From Candidatus Gastranaerophilales bacterium (GTDB lineage Bacteria > Cyanobacteriota > Vampirovibrionia > Gastranaerophilales > Gastranaerophilaceae), in contig CALVAO010000001.1 in assembly GCA_944325515.1 (NCBI GenBank), positions 62,001 through 126,000 of the forward strand: a stretch of DNA of 64,000 nt, given 5' to 3'. Below, in pieces: positions 1 through 9,330 of the stretch; position 1 is the first letter of the stretch, and each line of letters starts with the position of its first letter. The notes beneath the pieces were generated by a model. The model was given only the letters and a program-made list of their open reading frames with translations, had not been told where the DNA came from and did no database searches. Both the position numbers and the translations under genes were made by a program.

Positions 1-980
1 ATGGCACTTATAAACCTGATATTCCGGTAACAAGAGCTGAATTTGCTTCAATGGCGATTAAAGCACTGGGGCAGGAAGATGCAAGTGTAACTCAAGATAT
101 ACACTTTTCCGATATTAAACCAGATTTTTGGGCATACGATATTATTAAAAAAGCTGTATATTTCGATTTGATTCCGGATGCTAAGGATGAACAATTCAGA
201 CCTTATGACCCTGTAACAAGAGCAGAAGCTATATCTATTGCTGTAAATGCTTTAACTACACAACAGATTAGCGAACAAAAAGCTCAAGAAATTCTTGAAA
301 AAAGCTATGAAGATTATACACAAATTCCGGCATGGTTCTTAATTGCTGCCGGAAAAGCACAGCTTCTTGATATGGTTATTGTAATGCCTGGTAACGAAGG
401 GAAAATGGAAGCTGATAGACCTGCAAACAGAGCAGAAGTTGCTGCAATTCTTTATAAGATGATGCAGGAAGCTAAATTGAATCCGAATGCCAAGTTAGCA
501 GAATCTATGCAAAAAAGAACTGCAGAAGGTTATATCGTTGATAATGTAAGAGTACAGGGTTCAATCGGTATTATTCCGGCAGGTGCTATATTCCCTATCC
601 AAATGGAAACTGTTGTAGGTTCACAAATCTCAAATGTAACTGATATTTATACAGCTAAAGTTCCTAAGAATATTGTAACTAAAGATAAATATTTACTTAT
701 TGAACAAGGAAGCGATTTAAAAGGACAGGTAAAACATGTTCAAAGAGCTAAATTATTCAGACAAAATGGTGAATTGATTATTAAAAATGAGCTCCTTGTA
801 ACTCCTAAAGATCAAGCAGTAATGCTTTATGGTGTTGCAACTATTGCTCCGGACAAAATTGGTTTCTGGAGAAAGTTGTTCAAAGGTGCGAAAGTTTTAA
901 CAATGCCGGAGCAAATTGTTAATATCAGACTCCTCGGACCATTAAAAATCGATTTAACTAACGGTTATATTTATGAATAA
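1..980 (+). CDS. SLH-domain protein, 5' end outside the window
   Basis: The reading frame is open from base 3, so the gene starts before the window; the first in-window ATG at 51 is not its start. Two S-layer homology segments are visible, each with a TRAE-type motif (TRAEFASM near base 33, and YDPVTRAEAISIA near base 205), plus a degenerate third one (RPANRAEVAAILYKM). SLH domains bind secondary cell-wall polymers or peptidoglycan and anchor surface proteins. In cyanobacteria and relatives they also sit at the N-terminus of outer-membrane porins. The C-terminal ~150 residues look beta-rich and do not resemble a 16-strand porin, so this is more likely an SLH-anchored periplasmic or envelope protein. 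A strong terminator follows directly. Confidence 0.85.
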   Translation, partial: GTYKPDIPVTRAEFASMAIKALGQEDASVTQDIHFSDIKPDFWAYDIIKKAVYFDLIPDAKDEQFRPYDPVTRAEAISIAVNALTTQQISEQKAQEILEKSYEDYTQIPAWFLIAAGKAQLLDMVIVMPGNEGKMEADRPANRAEVAAILYKMMQEAKLNPNAKLAESMQKRTAEGYIVDNVRVQGSIGIIPAGAIFPIQMETVVGSQISNVTDIYTAKVPKNIVTKDKYLLIEQGSDLKGQVKHVQRAKLFRQNGELIIKNELLVTPKDQAVMLYGVATIAPDKIGFWRKLFKGAKVLTMPEQIVNIRLLGPLKIDLTNGYIYE

Positions 981-1000
981 TTAGAAGTTATAAAATATTT

Positions 1001-1040
1001 ATACGGGCTGGAAAAAGTTTTTCAGCCCGTATTTATTTTT
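1001..1040 (+). terminator. Rho-independent terminator after the SLH gene
   Basis: A 10-bp stem (ATACGGGCTG at 1001-1010 with CAGCCCGTAT at 1023-1032) encloses an A5/T5 extension and is followed by a T-rich run. It lies between convergent genes, so it may work both ways. Confidence 0.85.
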
Positions 1041-1050
1041 GAAAATTTTT

Positions 1051-1857
1051 TTATTCTATAATTTCCGGCGGTTTTTCAAAATAAGAAGGGAAATTCTTTT
1101 TATATTCATCCAGTTCTGTACAGTATGCTTCCAAATCCAGAGATATTCCTTTTTTAAGCGGGTATGATTTTATTCCGATTGCTTTATATATTGAACGCAT
1201 AAATACATTGGAGATCGCATCACTTCCTCTAAGCCAGGGTGTTGAATGTGCTAATATCCAGCGGATTTCTGCGATAGAGGAATTAATTTCATCCATATTT
1301 TCCGACTTTACATCTTTATGGATATATTTAGGGAAAATATTTTGTGTAAGCTTAAATACCTTGTCTAAATCTTTATTGACATATAGAGAAGAACCGTGCT
1401 GTATAGTCCTCATGCCGTTAGCATTGATAACAGGTCTTGAATAGTCTGGAGCCAGCTCCGGTTTAAGCGGGTGTGTTGCAACGAAATCCAAGCGTTTGCT
1501 GTAAGTTTTATATTTACCGTTATCGTAAGGTGTCGTTAAATCTGCCCATTTTTCAAAATGCCAGTCTTTTCTCGGAGCGCGCAAAACTCCGGAAAATAAC
1601 TTTTTTATTATATCAAGAGTATTATTTCTATTTGCGTTGCCTACTCCGATAGAAATAAGCTTCAAAACATTTTCAGCAGAAGTATCCCGCCTAATGAGTT
1701 TTACAGCTAAGTCAGCAGTTTTCTTTACGTCATTCGCCCAGCCGGAATTCCTTCCGTAACCTCTTATTGGAACATAAAAATCTTCTTGTTTGAATCTCAG
1801 TTTGGGAGAACTTAGATTTGCCTGGAAAGTTAAATTGTCTGTACCCTGGATTTTCAT
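1051..1857 (-). CDS. Hypothetical protein with N-terminal LTFQAN tag
   Basis: 268 residues, no signal peptide and no membrane segment. It starts MKIQGTDNLTFQANLSSPK; this short tag (hydrophobic-S/T-F-Q-A) recurs at the start of other hypothetical genes in the window. The C-terminal part has a conserved-looking block, EIRWILAHSTPWLRGSDAIS, that vaguely recalls the HxxPFxxGNGR active site of Fic/Fido proteins, but the GNGR core is not present, so no function is assigned. Its ATG overlaps the hisS stop as ATGA, so translation is probably coupled to hisS; functional linkage is not implied. Confidence 0.8.
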   Translation of the reverse strand: MKIQGTDNLTFQANLSSPKLRFKQEDFYVPIRGYGRNSGWANDVKKTADLAVKLIRRDTSAENVLKLISIGVGNANRNNTLDIIKKLFSGVLRAPRKDWHFEKWADLTTPYDNGKYKTYSKRLDFVATHPLKPELAPDYSRPVINANGMRTIQHGSSLYVNKDLDKVFKLTQNIFPKYIHKDVKSENMDEINSSIAEIRWILAHSTPWLRGSDAISNVFMRSIYKAIGIKSYPLKKGISLDLEAYCTELDEYKKNFPSYFEKPPEIIE

Positions 1858-3089
1858 ACAATTAAACTTTTAACATCCTCTCTAGAAACCGTTTTTTGTT
1901 CCGAAGTATCGAGATTTTTTACGGTAACCTGGTTTGCTTTTATTTCATCTTCGCCTAAAATCAGAGCAAATTTTGCTACTTTGGAGGCTTTTTCAAGCTG
2001 TTTAACAAATTTTTTATTTGTTAGGTCAAACTCGCAGGTTATACCGGAGCTTCGCAATTCTTCAGTTAATTTAACGGCTTCTAAAATATTATTAGATACA
2101 ACAAATGCCTTTGTCTTTTCAACTTCTTTATTTCCGATAAGAGAAGCCAGCCTTTCCATACCCATTGCAAAACCAACCGCCGGAGTATCTTCGCCGCCTA
2201 AATTTCTAACCAGACTGTCATAACGTCCGCCGCCGCAGACTGCATTTTGTGAACCCAGATTGTTTGATTTAATTTCAAAAACAGTTCTATTGTAGTAATC
2301 CAGACCTCTAACAAGAAGTTTATTAATAGAATAGTTAATTTTTAAGGCATCAAGATAGCTTTTTAATTCATTAAAATGGTTTGCGCAATCTTCACAAATA
2401 AAATCAGATTGAATAACGGCTTGAATTTCCGGCTTTGCATATATTTCTTTACATTCTTCTACTTTACAGTCCAGAAGTCTTAGAGGATTTTTCTCAAATC
2501 TGGATTGGCAATCCGGACAAAGTTCTGATAAATATGGCTTTATTACAGATTTTAATTTAGCCTTAAATTCTTCTCTGCATTCGGGGCAGCCCAGAGAATT
2601 TAATTCTACGCTCAAATCGTTTAATCCCAGTGCTTTTAAATAATTAACAGCCATTAATATAACTTCAGCATCCGCTGTTGGCTGTTTGATTCCAAAAACT
2701 TCTACACCGACTTGATGAAACTGACGTTGTCTTCCTGCCTGCGGGCGTTCGTATCTGAACATAGGTCCTTTGTACCATAGTTTTACCGGAGCAGAGAGCC
2801 TGTGCATACCGTTTTCGATAAAACTTCTTACAACGCCTGCAGTGTTTTCCGGTCTGAGAGTTAAGGAGCGTTCACTCTTTTCAAAAGTATACATTTCTTT
2901 GTTTACAATATCTGTAGTGTCGCCAACACCGCGTGCAAAAAGTTCTGTAGCCTCAAAAATCGGAGTTCTGATTTCCCGTGCTCCATACTGTGTAAAAATT
3001 TCACGCGCTTTATCTTCCATAAAATGCCATACCGGCATTTCTGCTGGTAATATATCTTTTGTTCCTTTTTGTACTTTTATTATTGCCAT
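1854..3089 (-). CDS. hisS: Histidyl-tRNA synthetase
   Basis: Charges tRNA-His with histidine in the cytoplasm (class II aminoacyl-tRNA synthetase). 411 residues, the normal length. Visible landmarks: N-terminal GTKDILP, motif 2 at about 111-126 (FRYERPQAGRQRQFHQ), histidine motif A at 260-273 (VRGLDYYNRTVFEI), glycine-rich AVCGGGRYDSLV near 283, and motif 3 near 303-313 (PAVGFAMGMER). Four CxxC or spaced cysteine pairs between 168 and 235 could bind zinc in the insertion domain. The C-terminal anticodon-binding domain is complete. First gene of a two-gene unit with the downstream LTFQAN protein. Confidence 0.97.
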   Translation of the reverse strand: MAIIKVQKGTKDILPAEMPVWHFMEDKAREIFTQYGAREIRTPIFEATELFARGVGDTTDIVNKEMYTFEKSERSLTLRPENTAGVVRSFIENGMHRLSAPVKLWYKGPMFRYERPQAGRQRQFHQVGVEVFGIKQPTADAEVILMAVNYLKALGLNDLSVELNSLGCPECREEFKAKLKSVIKPYLSELCPDCQSRFEKNPLRLLDCKVEECKEIYAKPEIQAVIQSDFICEDCANHFNELKSYLDALKINYSINKLLVRGLDYYNRTVFEIKSNNLGSQNAVCGGGRYDSLVRNLGGEDTPAVGFAMGMERLASLIGNKEVEKTKAFVVSNNILEAVKLTEELRSSGITCEFDLTNKKFVKQLEKASKVAKFALILGEDEIKANQVTVKNLDTSEQKTVSREDVKSLIV

Positions 3090-3258
3090 AATCTTTAATT
3101 CCTTTAGTTATAATTGTACTATATAAAAATATTACAAAATGTAAATAAAATAAAAAAAAGCATTATCAAATTATGGACATGCGGCATATAGATGTTTGGG
3201 GGGATAATATAAGTTTGGAGTTTTTATTATATCTGACTGCGAGCTTACGTACGTTGTG

Positions 3259-3747
3259 CTATTTGATTTCAAAATCTACACTTGAATTTTGATTGTTTTC
3301 TTTTTTTATACCGGTTATGAGTTCATACACATATGCAGTGACAAGCCCTCCAAACCCGTTAAATAATGCACTTATGCCGCCCATAAAAATTATTAAAAAA
3401 AGCATTACAATAAAAGTTCCTACACCGCCCATAAAAAATCTCAGAAAACCAAGAGTGTATGCAGGTATGAGCCAACCGAGAACCATACTGATAGGAGCAA
3501 AGACTATTGAAAAACCTATAAAAGATATAAAACCTATTATTGCTCCAAATACACAGCCTTCCCTAATGCTTATAATTCCAATAAGCTCATTACGTTTAAG
3601 ATATACAATAATAACTGTTGACACGGTCAGCATTAACAATAATATGCAGATTACAAATGTAAAGTACGAAACCGATGCGACTAAACCGAGTATAGCACCA
3701 GCAAAGGCACTTAGTATAGATAACTGTTTTAGTAATAATAAATTCAT
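3259..3747 (-). CDS. Small integral membrane protein, unknown function
   Basis: 162 residues, almost entirely hydrophobic, with four to five predicted membrane helices separated by short loops and a polar C-terminal tail (KKENNQNSSVDFEIK). Glycine-rich helix faces (MGGVG, MGGIS, NGFGG) suggest close helix packing. The start is supported by AAGGAG six bases upstream. It lies 38 bp downstream of leuC on the same strand and could be cotranscribed, but nothing links it to leucine synthesis. No family recognised. Confidence 0.75.
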   Translation of the reverse strand: MNLLLLKQLSILSAFAGAILGLVASVSYFTFVICILLLMLTVSTVIIVYLKRNELIGIISIREGCVFGAIIGFISFIGFSIVFAPISMVLGWLIPAYTLGFLRFFMGGVGTFIVMLFLIIFMGGISALFNGFGGLVTAYVYELITGIKKENNQNSSVDFEIK

Positions 3748-3785
3748 CTTTTACTCCTTAATTCAGTACAAAATGTACCTATATT

Positions 3786-5027
3786 TTATTCAGCAGCAAT
3801 ATGTCCTCTTAAAGCCGTATATGCTGCTACGTAAGGTGAAGCAAGGTAAATGAAGCCTTTTGTATTCCCCATTCTTCCTTGAAAGTTTCTGTTTTGTGTA
3901 GCAAGACAAACTTCTCCATCTCCTAATATTCCTGCATGCACTCCAACGCATGGTCCGCATCCGGGGGCTAATATAGCTGCATTTGCATCTACAAAAATGT
4001 CAATTAATCCTTCTTTTAATGCCTGCTGGAAAACTTGTTTTGAAGCAGGAGAAATCAGCATTCTTACATCCGGATGAACGGTTTTGCCTTTTAGGATTTT
4101 TGCAGCTGTTCTCAAATCTTCAATACGCCCGTTGGTACATGTTCCGATAAAAACTTGATTAACTTTAACATCTTTTAGTTCACTTACAGGTCTTGTATTA
4201 TCAACTGTATGCGGGCAGGAAACAATATGCGGAATCTCTTCTGCATTTATTTCAATAACTTTTTCATAAACAGCATCTGCATCCGGTAAAATTTGTTTGT
4301 ATTTATCCTCACGACCGTGTTCTTTTAGAAATGCTCTTGTTTTTTCATCAGCAATAAATAAACCGCATTTGGCACCTGCTTCAACAGCCATGTTTGCAAG
4401 TGTAAATCTCTCTGACATAGACATATTTTCAATTGTCTCTCCGCAAAATTCAAGAGCTTTATAGGTAGCGCCATCTGCGCCGATTCTGCCTATTAAATAC
4501 AGCATTAAATCTTTTGAGCAAATACCTTCCTTAAAACTTCCATTAACCACGATTTTGTATGTAGCAGGGACTTTTAACCATGTTTTACCGAGTGCCATTG
4601 CTACTGCAATATCTGTAGAGCCCATACCTGTAGCGAATGCCCCGAGAGCACCGGATGTACAAGTATGCGAGTCTGCTCCGACAAGGATTTCAGCAGGATT
4701 AACAAAAGACTCTATGAGACGCTGATGGCAGACACCTGCTCCTACATCAGAAAGAACAGCACCATATTCTTTATGAAACTCTCTTAATACCATATGCGTA
4801 TTTGAAAGTTCTTTTCTCGGACTGGGAGAAGCATGGTCTATGAATAATATAGTCCGCTCCGGATTTTTAAGTTCTTTTTTACCGAGCTTCTTGAACTCTT
4901 GAACCGTTAACGGACCGGTTCCGTCTTGCACAGCGCAAACATCAACTTTTGCTATAACAAGTTCTCCGGCATGTACAGTTTTGCCGGCATGTTCCGAAAT
5001 AATTTTTTCTGCTAAAGTTAATCCCAT
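3786..5027 (-). CDS. leuC: 3-isopropylmalate dehydratase large subunit (homoaconitase-like clade)
   Basis: Isomerises 2- to 3-isopropylmalate in leucine synthesis, together with a small LeuD subunit. 413 residues, the size of the short archaeal/cyanobacterial-type LeuC clade rather than the ~465-residue enterobacterial type. The [4Fe-4S] ligands are in place: C297 in GTCTNGR, and C357 and C360 in PGCGPC. Substrate motifs GADSHTCTSG (118-126) and IDHASPSP (63-70) are present. The start has AAGGGAG upstream. The expected partner leuD is not adjacent: the next gene downstream is a small membrane protein. A homoaconitase/methanogen-type substrate cannot be excluded from sequence alone. Confidence 0.92.
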   Translation of the reverse strand: MGLTLAEKIISEHAGKTVHAGELVIAKVDVCAVQDGTGPLTVQEFKKLGKKELKNPERTILFIDHASPSPRKELSNTHMVLREFHKEYGAVLSDVGAGVCHQRLIESFVNPAEILVGADSHTCTSGALGAFATGMGSTDIAVAMALGKTWLKVPATYKIVVNGSFKEGICSKDLMLYLIGRIGADGATYKALEFCGETIENMSMSERFTLANMAVEAGAKCGLFIADEKTRAFLKEHGREDKYKQILPDADAVYEKVIEINAEEIPHIVSCPHTVDNTRPVSELKDVKVNQVFIGTCTNGRIEDLRTAAKILKGKTVHPDVRMLISPASKQVFQQALKEGLIDIFVDANAAILAPGCGPCVGVHAGILGDGEVCLATQNRNFQGRMGNTKGFIYLASPYVAAYTALRGHIAAE

Positions 5028-5108
5028 ATATCTCTCCCTTAATTTCTTACTTATTTTAACACAATAAAAGTATTTTTGTTATAAAATGAATTTATATAAA
5101 GGAGAGGG

Positions 5109-6590
5109 ATGAATAAAAGAACTATATACATCTATATATTACTTGGCATTTTATGTCTTTTTCTTGCTTGTCTTTCCACAAATTATGATTATGATTTATT
5201 TGCGCGGTTAATTGTTGGTGAAAGATTTATTGAAAACGGAATATTACCGTTCAAAGATTTTCTTTCTTATACTCCCGTACATCCGTGGTATGACCATGAA
5301 TGGGGTTCCGGTGTCATATTTTATTTATTCTTAAAATATCTGGGTTCGGCAGGTTTAATTCTGCTGCAAGCTGGACTTATGTTTGTTACCGCATATTTTG
5401 TTATTAAAACTCAAAGACTGCAAAAAAAAGCATATCCGACCTCACTTTTATTTATGACAGTTTTTTTGATACTGTTTATGAGATTAAATTCAGAGCTTAT
5501 ACGCTGTCAGCTTTTCAGTTTTGCTTTTTTTGCAATGTTTCTTTATTTTCTTGAAAAAAATCGGAGAACGGGCTCTAATTTAGTGTGGTTGATTCCTATT
5601 ATTACAATTGTCTGGAATAATCTTCATGGCGGAATCACTGCCGGTCTGGGGCTTGTCTTTTTATATTTCATTGCAGCTGTTATAGAACGCAAACCATGGA
5701 AAAAATATCTTGGAGTTTTTGCTGTTTCAGTACCATTGCTTGCTATTAATCCATATGGATGGAAATACTTAAATTTTCTGTTTTCAGCAGCAACAATGAA
5801 TAGAAAATATATTGTTGAATGGTGGCCTTTCTATCATAAAAGACATTTTTTATATTACCTTCCAGCAAGCTTATACGGTATTTTTGCATTAATATTAAAC
5901 TTTGTAAAGAAAAAGAAAATCGATTTTACAAAAACACTTATTCTTATTGTAACGCTGTATCAAGGTTTAGCTCATGTAAAGCTGCTTTCACTTTCAATCA
6001 TCGCAGCAGCAGCTTTTAGTTATAACGATTTTTGTCATGTTTTTAGTTTCATAAAGAAATTTTTGAAAAAAGTAGAAAGAACTCTGTATATTATTATTCC
6101 GCTTTTTGCCCTTCTTATTCCGCTTTACTCGCCTCTTGTTCCGCGAGCAGATTTATATAAGTTTCCTCTTTATGAAATAGAGTTTTTAAAAATAAATAAT
6201 ATAAAAGGAAATATAGTTGTTCCTTTCGGTCATGGAAGCTATGCATCATATAAACTTTATCCGGATAATTTAATCTTTATGGATGGAAGGTATGAGGAGG
6301 TTTATAATAATAAGGAATTTTTAGCTTTAAGAGACTTTGAGCTCGCAGAAAAGAATTGGGATGATATCGTTAAAAATTACGATACAGAAATATTGATGCC
6401 TAAGAAAACATCTGCTGTATATTATTATTTATTAAATAAAGACAAGAATTGGGAGCTCATTTTTGAAGGCAGACAATGCGGGATTTTTGTAAAAAAAGAT
6501 AAGAGAGCTTTTTCTTATTATGAACCCGAATACAATATTAATTATTACAGAAAAACAATGTTCAAACACGGAGATTTTTTAAATGACTAA
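5109..6590 (+). CDS. Polytopic membrane protein, GT-C glycosyltransferase-like
   Basis: 493 residues with about ten to eleven membrane helices and a soluble C-terminal domain of ~150 residues. After helix 1 comes an acidic motif, DYDLFARLIVGE (27-38), followed by YDHEWGSG near 61. This D-x-D-x-aromatic first-loop pattern is typical of GT-C fold glycosyltransferases that use polyprenyl-linked sugars, so a role in envelope glycan or protein glycosylation is likely but not shown. GGAGAGG precedes the ATG. Its last 8 bases overlap the next gene (patatin phospholipase), so the two are probably one operon. Confidence 0.8.
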   Translation: MNKRTIYIYILLGILCLFLACLSTNYDYDLFARLIVGERFIENGILPFKDFLSYTPVHPWYDHEWGSGVIFYLFLKYLGSAGLILLQAGLMFVTAYFVIKTQRLQKKAYPTSLLFMTVFLILFMRLNSELIRCQLFSFAFFAMFLYFLEKNRRTGSNLVWLIPIITIVWNNLHGGITAGLGLVFLYFIAAVIERKPWKKYLGVFAVSVPLLAINPYGWKYLNFLFSAATMNRKYIVEWWPFYHKRHFLYYLPASLYGIFALILNFVKKKKIDFTKTLILIVTLYQGLAHVKLLSLSIIAAAAFSYNDFCHVFSFIKKFLKKVERTLYIIIPLFALLIPLYSPLVPRADLYKFPLYEIEFLKINNIKGNIVVPFGHGSYASYKLYPDNLIFMDGRYEEVYNNKEFLALRDFELAEKNWDDIVKNYDTEILMPKKTSAVYYYLLNKDKNWELIFEGRQCGIFVKKDKRAFSYYEPEYNINYYRKTMFKHGDFLND

Positions 6591-7797
6591 TCCATTAAAA
6601 TATACCTGTCTTTTTGGCGGCGGAGCTATTCGCGGAATGGCATACATTGGAACAATCAGAGCTCTTGAGGAACTTGGGATAGAATATGATATAATAGGCG
6701 GTTCTTCAGTAGGTTCCATAATGGCTGCCTTAATTGCCTGCGGGTATAAGTCATATGAACTTGAAAATTTATTTATGAAAGTTAATTTTGATTTGTTTAA
6801 AGATATTCATTTAGGTTTGGGCAAGGCTTTTGCGTTAAGTAAAGGTGAAATATTTTTGGACTGGCTGAATGAACTTTTATCCAAAAAGGTTGAAACAGTA
6901 AGGGGAAAAAATATAACATTTAAGGATTTGGAAAAGAAACTCGTAATTATAACAACAGATTTGACAAAATTCTGCTGTCAAGAATTTTCTGACTCTGTAA
7001 CTCCGGATTTTGAAATAGCACAGGCTATAAAGGTTTCATCGAGTATGCCGGGGCTTATGGCTCCATTTAAGTATAATGATTCATATCTTGTAGACGGGGA
7101 TTTGCAGAAAGCTTCTCCAATGTGGAGGCTGTCAGATACCTTAAAGGATTCGGAAAGCAGAATTTTGGAATTTAGGCTTGAGGGCGATTACAGTAAAGAC
7201 GAAAAAAATCCGATTTCTTATATTAATACTATCTATAGCTGTGTTACAGATATTGCAACGGATTTTGTGACGGAATTATATAATAAGAATGATAGATTCG
7301 ACTGCATACGCATAAATACCGGAGATGTTTTCTTTGCAGATTTCAATTTGAACAAAGAGGCAAGGAGAAATCTTATTAATATTGGATATAACCAGACAAT
7401 GGATTATTTCAAAAAGGTTCTGCCTAATAAAAAACAAAAGTTAGTGCAGGTATATTCTCAGATATTAACTTATTTAAAAAAAGCACAGAAAGGGCTTAAA
7501 TCCAATAATGTAGAAGAAGTCCAATGGTGGTTTGGAGATATTTTCACCACCCTATGTGAAAATAAAGAAATTGTAGACCCGATTATTTACCAAAAAATAG
7601 TGGAGCTGAAAAATGATTTGGTCAAGGGAACTGCAACGGTTCTATTTTTCCATACCTGCTTTAAGGGGGCTAAAAGACTTGAAGCTCAGATGAAAGATGT
7701 TGTTTTTGTAATCAGTTCCAGAATTGCGGATCTAAAATTGTATTTGCATAAAATTGAACTTGAAACAATGAAAGAACCCGAAAAAGTAGAGAACTAA
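6583..7797 (+). CDS. Patatin-like phospholipase
   Basis: 404 residues. The patatin fold hydrolyses acyl esters of phospholipids with a Ser-Asp dyad. Visible: oxyanion-hole loop GGGAIRG (12-18), nucleophile elbow GSSVG (40-44, Ser42), and the catalytic Asp in DGD at 171-173, where DGG or DGA is more usual. The last ~200 residues carry no recognised domain and are mostly helical. There is no signal peptide, so it acts in the cytosol, on the inner membrane face, or is delivered by a non-Sec route. It overlaps the preceding GT-C-like gene by 8 bp, suggesting a joint role in envelope lipid or glycan metabolism (inference). Confidence 0.9.
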   Translation: MTNPLKYTCLFGGGAIRGMAYIGTIRALEELGIEYDIIGGSSVGSIMAALIACGYKSYELENLFMKVNFDLFKDIHLGLGKAFALSKGEIFLDWLNELLSKKVETVRGKNITFKDLEKKLVIITTDLTKFCCQEFSDSVTPDFEIAQAIKVSSSMPGLMAPFKYNDSYLVDGDLQKASPMWRLSDTLKDSESRILEFRLEGDYSKDEKNPISYINTIYSCVTDIATDFVTELYNKNDRFDCIRINTGDVFFADFNLNKEARRNLINIGYNQTMDYFKKVLPNKKQKLVQVYSQILTYLKKAQKGLKSNNVEEVQWWFGDIFTTLCENKEIVDPIIYQKIVELKNDLVKGTATVLFFHTCFKGAKRLEAQMKDVVFVISSRIADLKLYLHKIELETMKEPEKVEN

Positions 7798-7912
7798 TTT
7801 TTTGCATAAGATTTACAAATTGTTACAATTAATTGAGAAAATTATATTAATTAAATTTAATTCATTGTAATATAATATATATCTCTATTTGAAAGGTAAA
7901 TCACAGTTAATT

Positions 7913-9199
7913 ATGAAGTTTTTAGATAAAGCAAAAATACGCGTAATATCCGGTCATGGCGGCAACGGAATGGTAGCCTGGCGCAGAGAAAAATATGTTG
8001 ATAAAGGAGGTCCTGCCGGAGGTGATGGTGGACGCGGCGGCGATATTTATTTTGTTGCAGACGAAAACATGTCTACACTTTTAGATTTTAAAATTAAATC
8101 GGTATATAAAGCTCAATCCGGTGAAAACGGCGGAATTAAGAATATGCATGGAGCTTGTGCAAAAGATTTGTATATAAAAGTTCCGTTAGGTACTGTTGTA
8201 AGAGATACGAAAACAGGAAATATAATTGCTGATTTCACAGAGAATGAACAAAAAATTCTTATTGCCAAAGGCGGCAGAGGAGGACGCGGGAATGCTAGAT
8301 TTGCAACTGCGCAAAAAAGAGCACCTCAATTTTGTGAACCAGGAGAACCTGGAATAGAAAGAACATTGGAACTTGAATTGAAGTTGATTGCTGATGTAGG
8401 ACTGCTTGGGATGCCAAATGCAGGCAAATCGACTTTTATTAGCAAGGTAAGTTCTGCAAAACCTAAAATAGCAGATTATCCTTTTACAACGCTGGTACCG
8501 CACCTTGGTGTTGTTAAAAATGCTGACGGCGGGTCTTATGTTATTGCAGATATACCCGGACTTATCGAAGGGGCTTCTGAAGGTGTAGGGCTCGGGCATG
8601 AGTTCTTAAGACATGTTGAAAGATGTCGTTTTTTAATTCATATTGTTGACATAACAGCAGAAAATCCCGTAAACAATTATAACATTATAAATAATGAATT
8701 AAAAAAACATTCCGAAAGACTTGGCGGATTATATCAAATTCTTGTTTTGAATAAAATAGATGCTTTGTCAAAAGAAGAAGTGAATAAATATATAGAAGAA
8801 TTTAAACAATATTCTCCGGAAATCTTTGCCATATCTGCTGTTACCGGTGAAAATATTGACAATTTAATGCACTTTGTTGATATGAAAGTTGAAGAAATAC
8901 CTAAACCAGTATTTGAAATAAGTGTGGAAGATGACTTAGGTGCTTATGATAATGATGACAGTGATTTTGAGATAACAAAACTTGCAAAAGATGCTTATAT
9001 AATTTCCGGCGGGAAAATAAACCGTCTTGCAAAGGTAACGGATGCAAGGAATACAGAGCAGGTAATACGCCTGCAAAATATCTTAAAAAGTATGGGTGTT
9101 TTTGACAGACTTCGCGAATACGGGTTAAAAAATGGTGATACTGTAATTTTAGGGCATCTGGAACTTGCTTATTATGATGATGAAATCTGGGGCGGATAG
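7913..9199 (+). CDS. obg: Obg/CgtA GTPase
   Basis: Essential ribosome-associated GTPase involved in 50S maturation and stress signalling. 428 residues from the ATG at 7913 (MKFLDKAKI, the canonical family start); an upstream in-frame TTG at 7889 would add eight unconserved residues. Domains: glycine-rich Obg fold 1-158 (GGxGG motifs around 32-44 and 120-126), G domain with G1 GMPNAGKS (166-173), G3 DIPG (213-216) and G4 NKID (280-283), then the OCT C-terminal domain. No good Shine-Dalgarno lies before 7913. A TATAAT box at 7871-7876 may be its -10, but no clear -35 was found. Confidence 0.96.
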   Translation: MKFLDKAKIRVISGHGGNGMVAWRREKYVDKGGPAGGDGGRGGDIYFVADENMSTLLDFKIKSVYKAQSGENGGIKNMHGACAKDLYIKVPLGTVVRDTKTGNIIADFTENEQKILIAKGGRGGRGNARFATAQKRAPQFCEPGEPGIERTLELELKLIADVGLLGMPNAGKSTFISKVSSAKPKIADYPFTTLVPHLGVVKNADGGSYVIADIPGLIEGASEGVGLGHEFLRHVERCRFLIHIVDITAENPVNNYNIINNELKKHSERLGGLYQILVLNKIDALSKEEVNKYIEEFKQYSPEIFAISAVTGENIDNLMHFVDMKVEEIPKPVFEISVEDDLGAYDNDDSDFEITKLAKDAYIISGGKINRLAKVTDARNTEQVIRLQNILKSMGVFDRLREYGLKNGDTVILGHLELAYYDDEIWGG

Positions 9200-9246
9200 G
9201 ATATCCGGTATTTCCGTGTTTATTTTTATAAAATAGCTATAAATCT

Positions 9247-9320
9247 AAACCGAGAGCCCCTCATCGGGGCTCTCGATCATTTTCGACTATGTATTATCCC
9301 TTAACAGGGTGGGGTAAATT
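9247..9320. repeat. Outer arm A of the inverted repeat flanking the MGMSA pair
   Basis: Matches 13139-13212 as a reverse complement over 74 bases with a single mismatch (T at 9301). It includes a terminator-like hairpin and ends just past the stop codon of the minus-strand MGMSA gene, so it is its 3' untranslated region. Confidence 0.95.
9251..9275. terminator. GC-rich hairpin between obg and MGMSA gene A
   Basis: Ten-bp perfect stem CGAGAGCCCC / GGGGCTCTCG with loop TCATC. Only short T tracts follow in either direction, so it may be an mRNA 3'-end stabiliser as much as a terminator. Confidence 0.7.
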
Positions 9321-9330
9321 TAAATATTTA

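Noticed and set aside
1051..1857. Fic/Fido AMP-transferase
   Set aside because: The HSTPWLRGS block lacks the GNGR core needed for the Fic motif.
3173..3292. Forty-codon open frame between hisS and the small membrane protein gene
   Set aside because: No ribosome site, runs antisense into the neighbouring gene's 3' end, and has no recognisable composition.
8186..8599. 137-codon frame antisense to obg
   Set aside because: It is a shadow of the highly conserved obg frame with no ribosome site.
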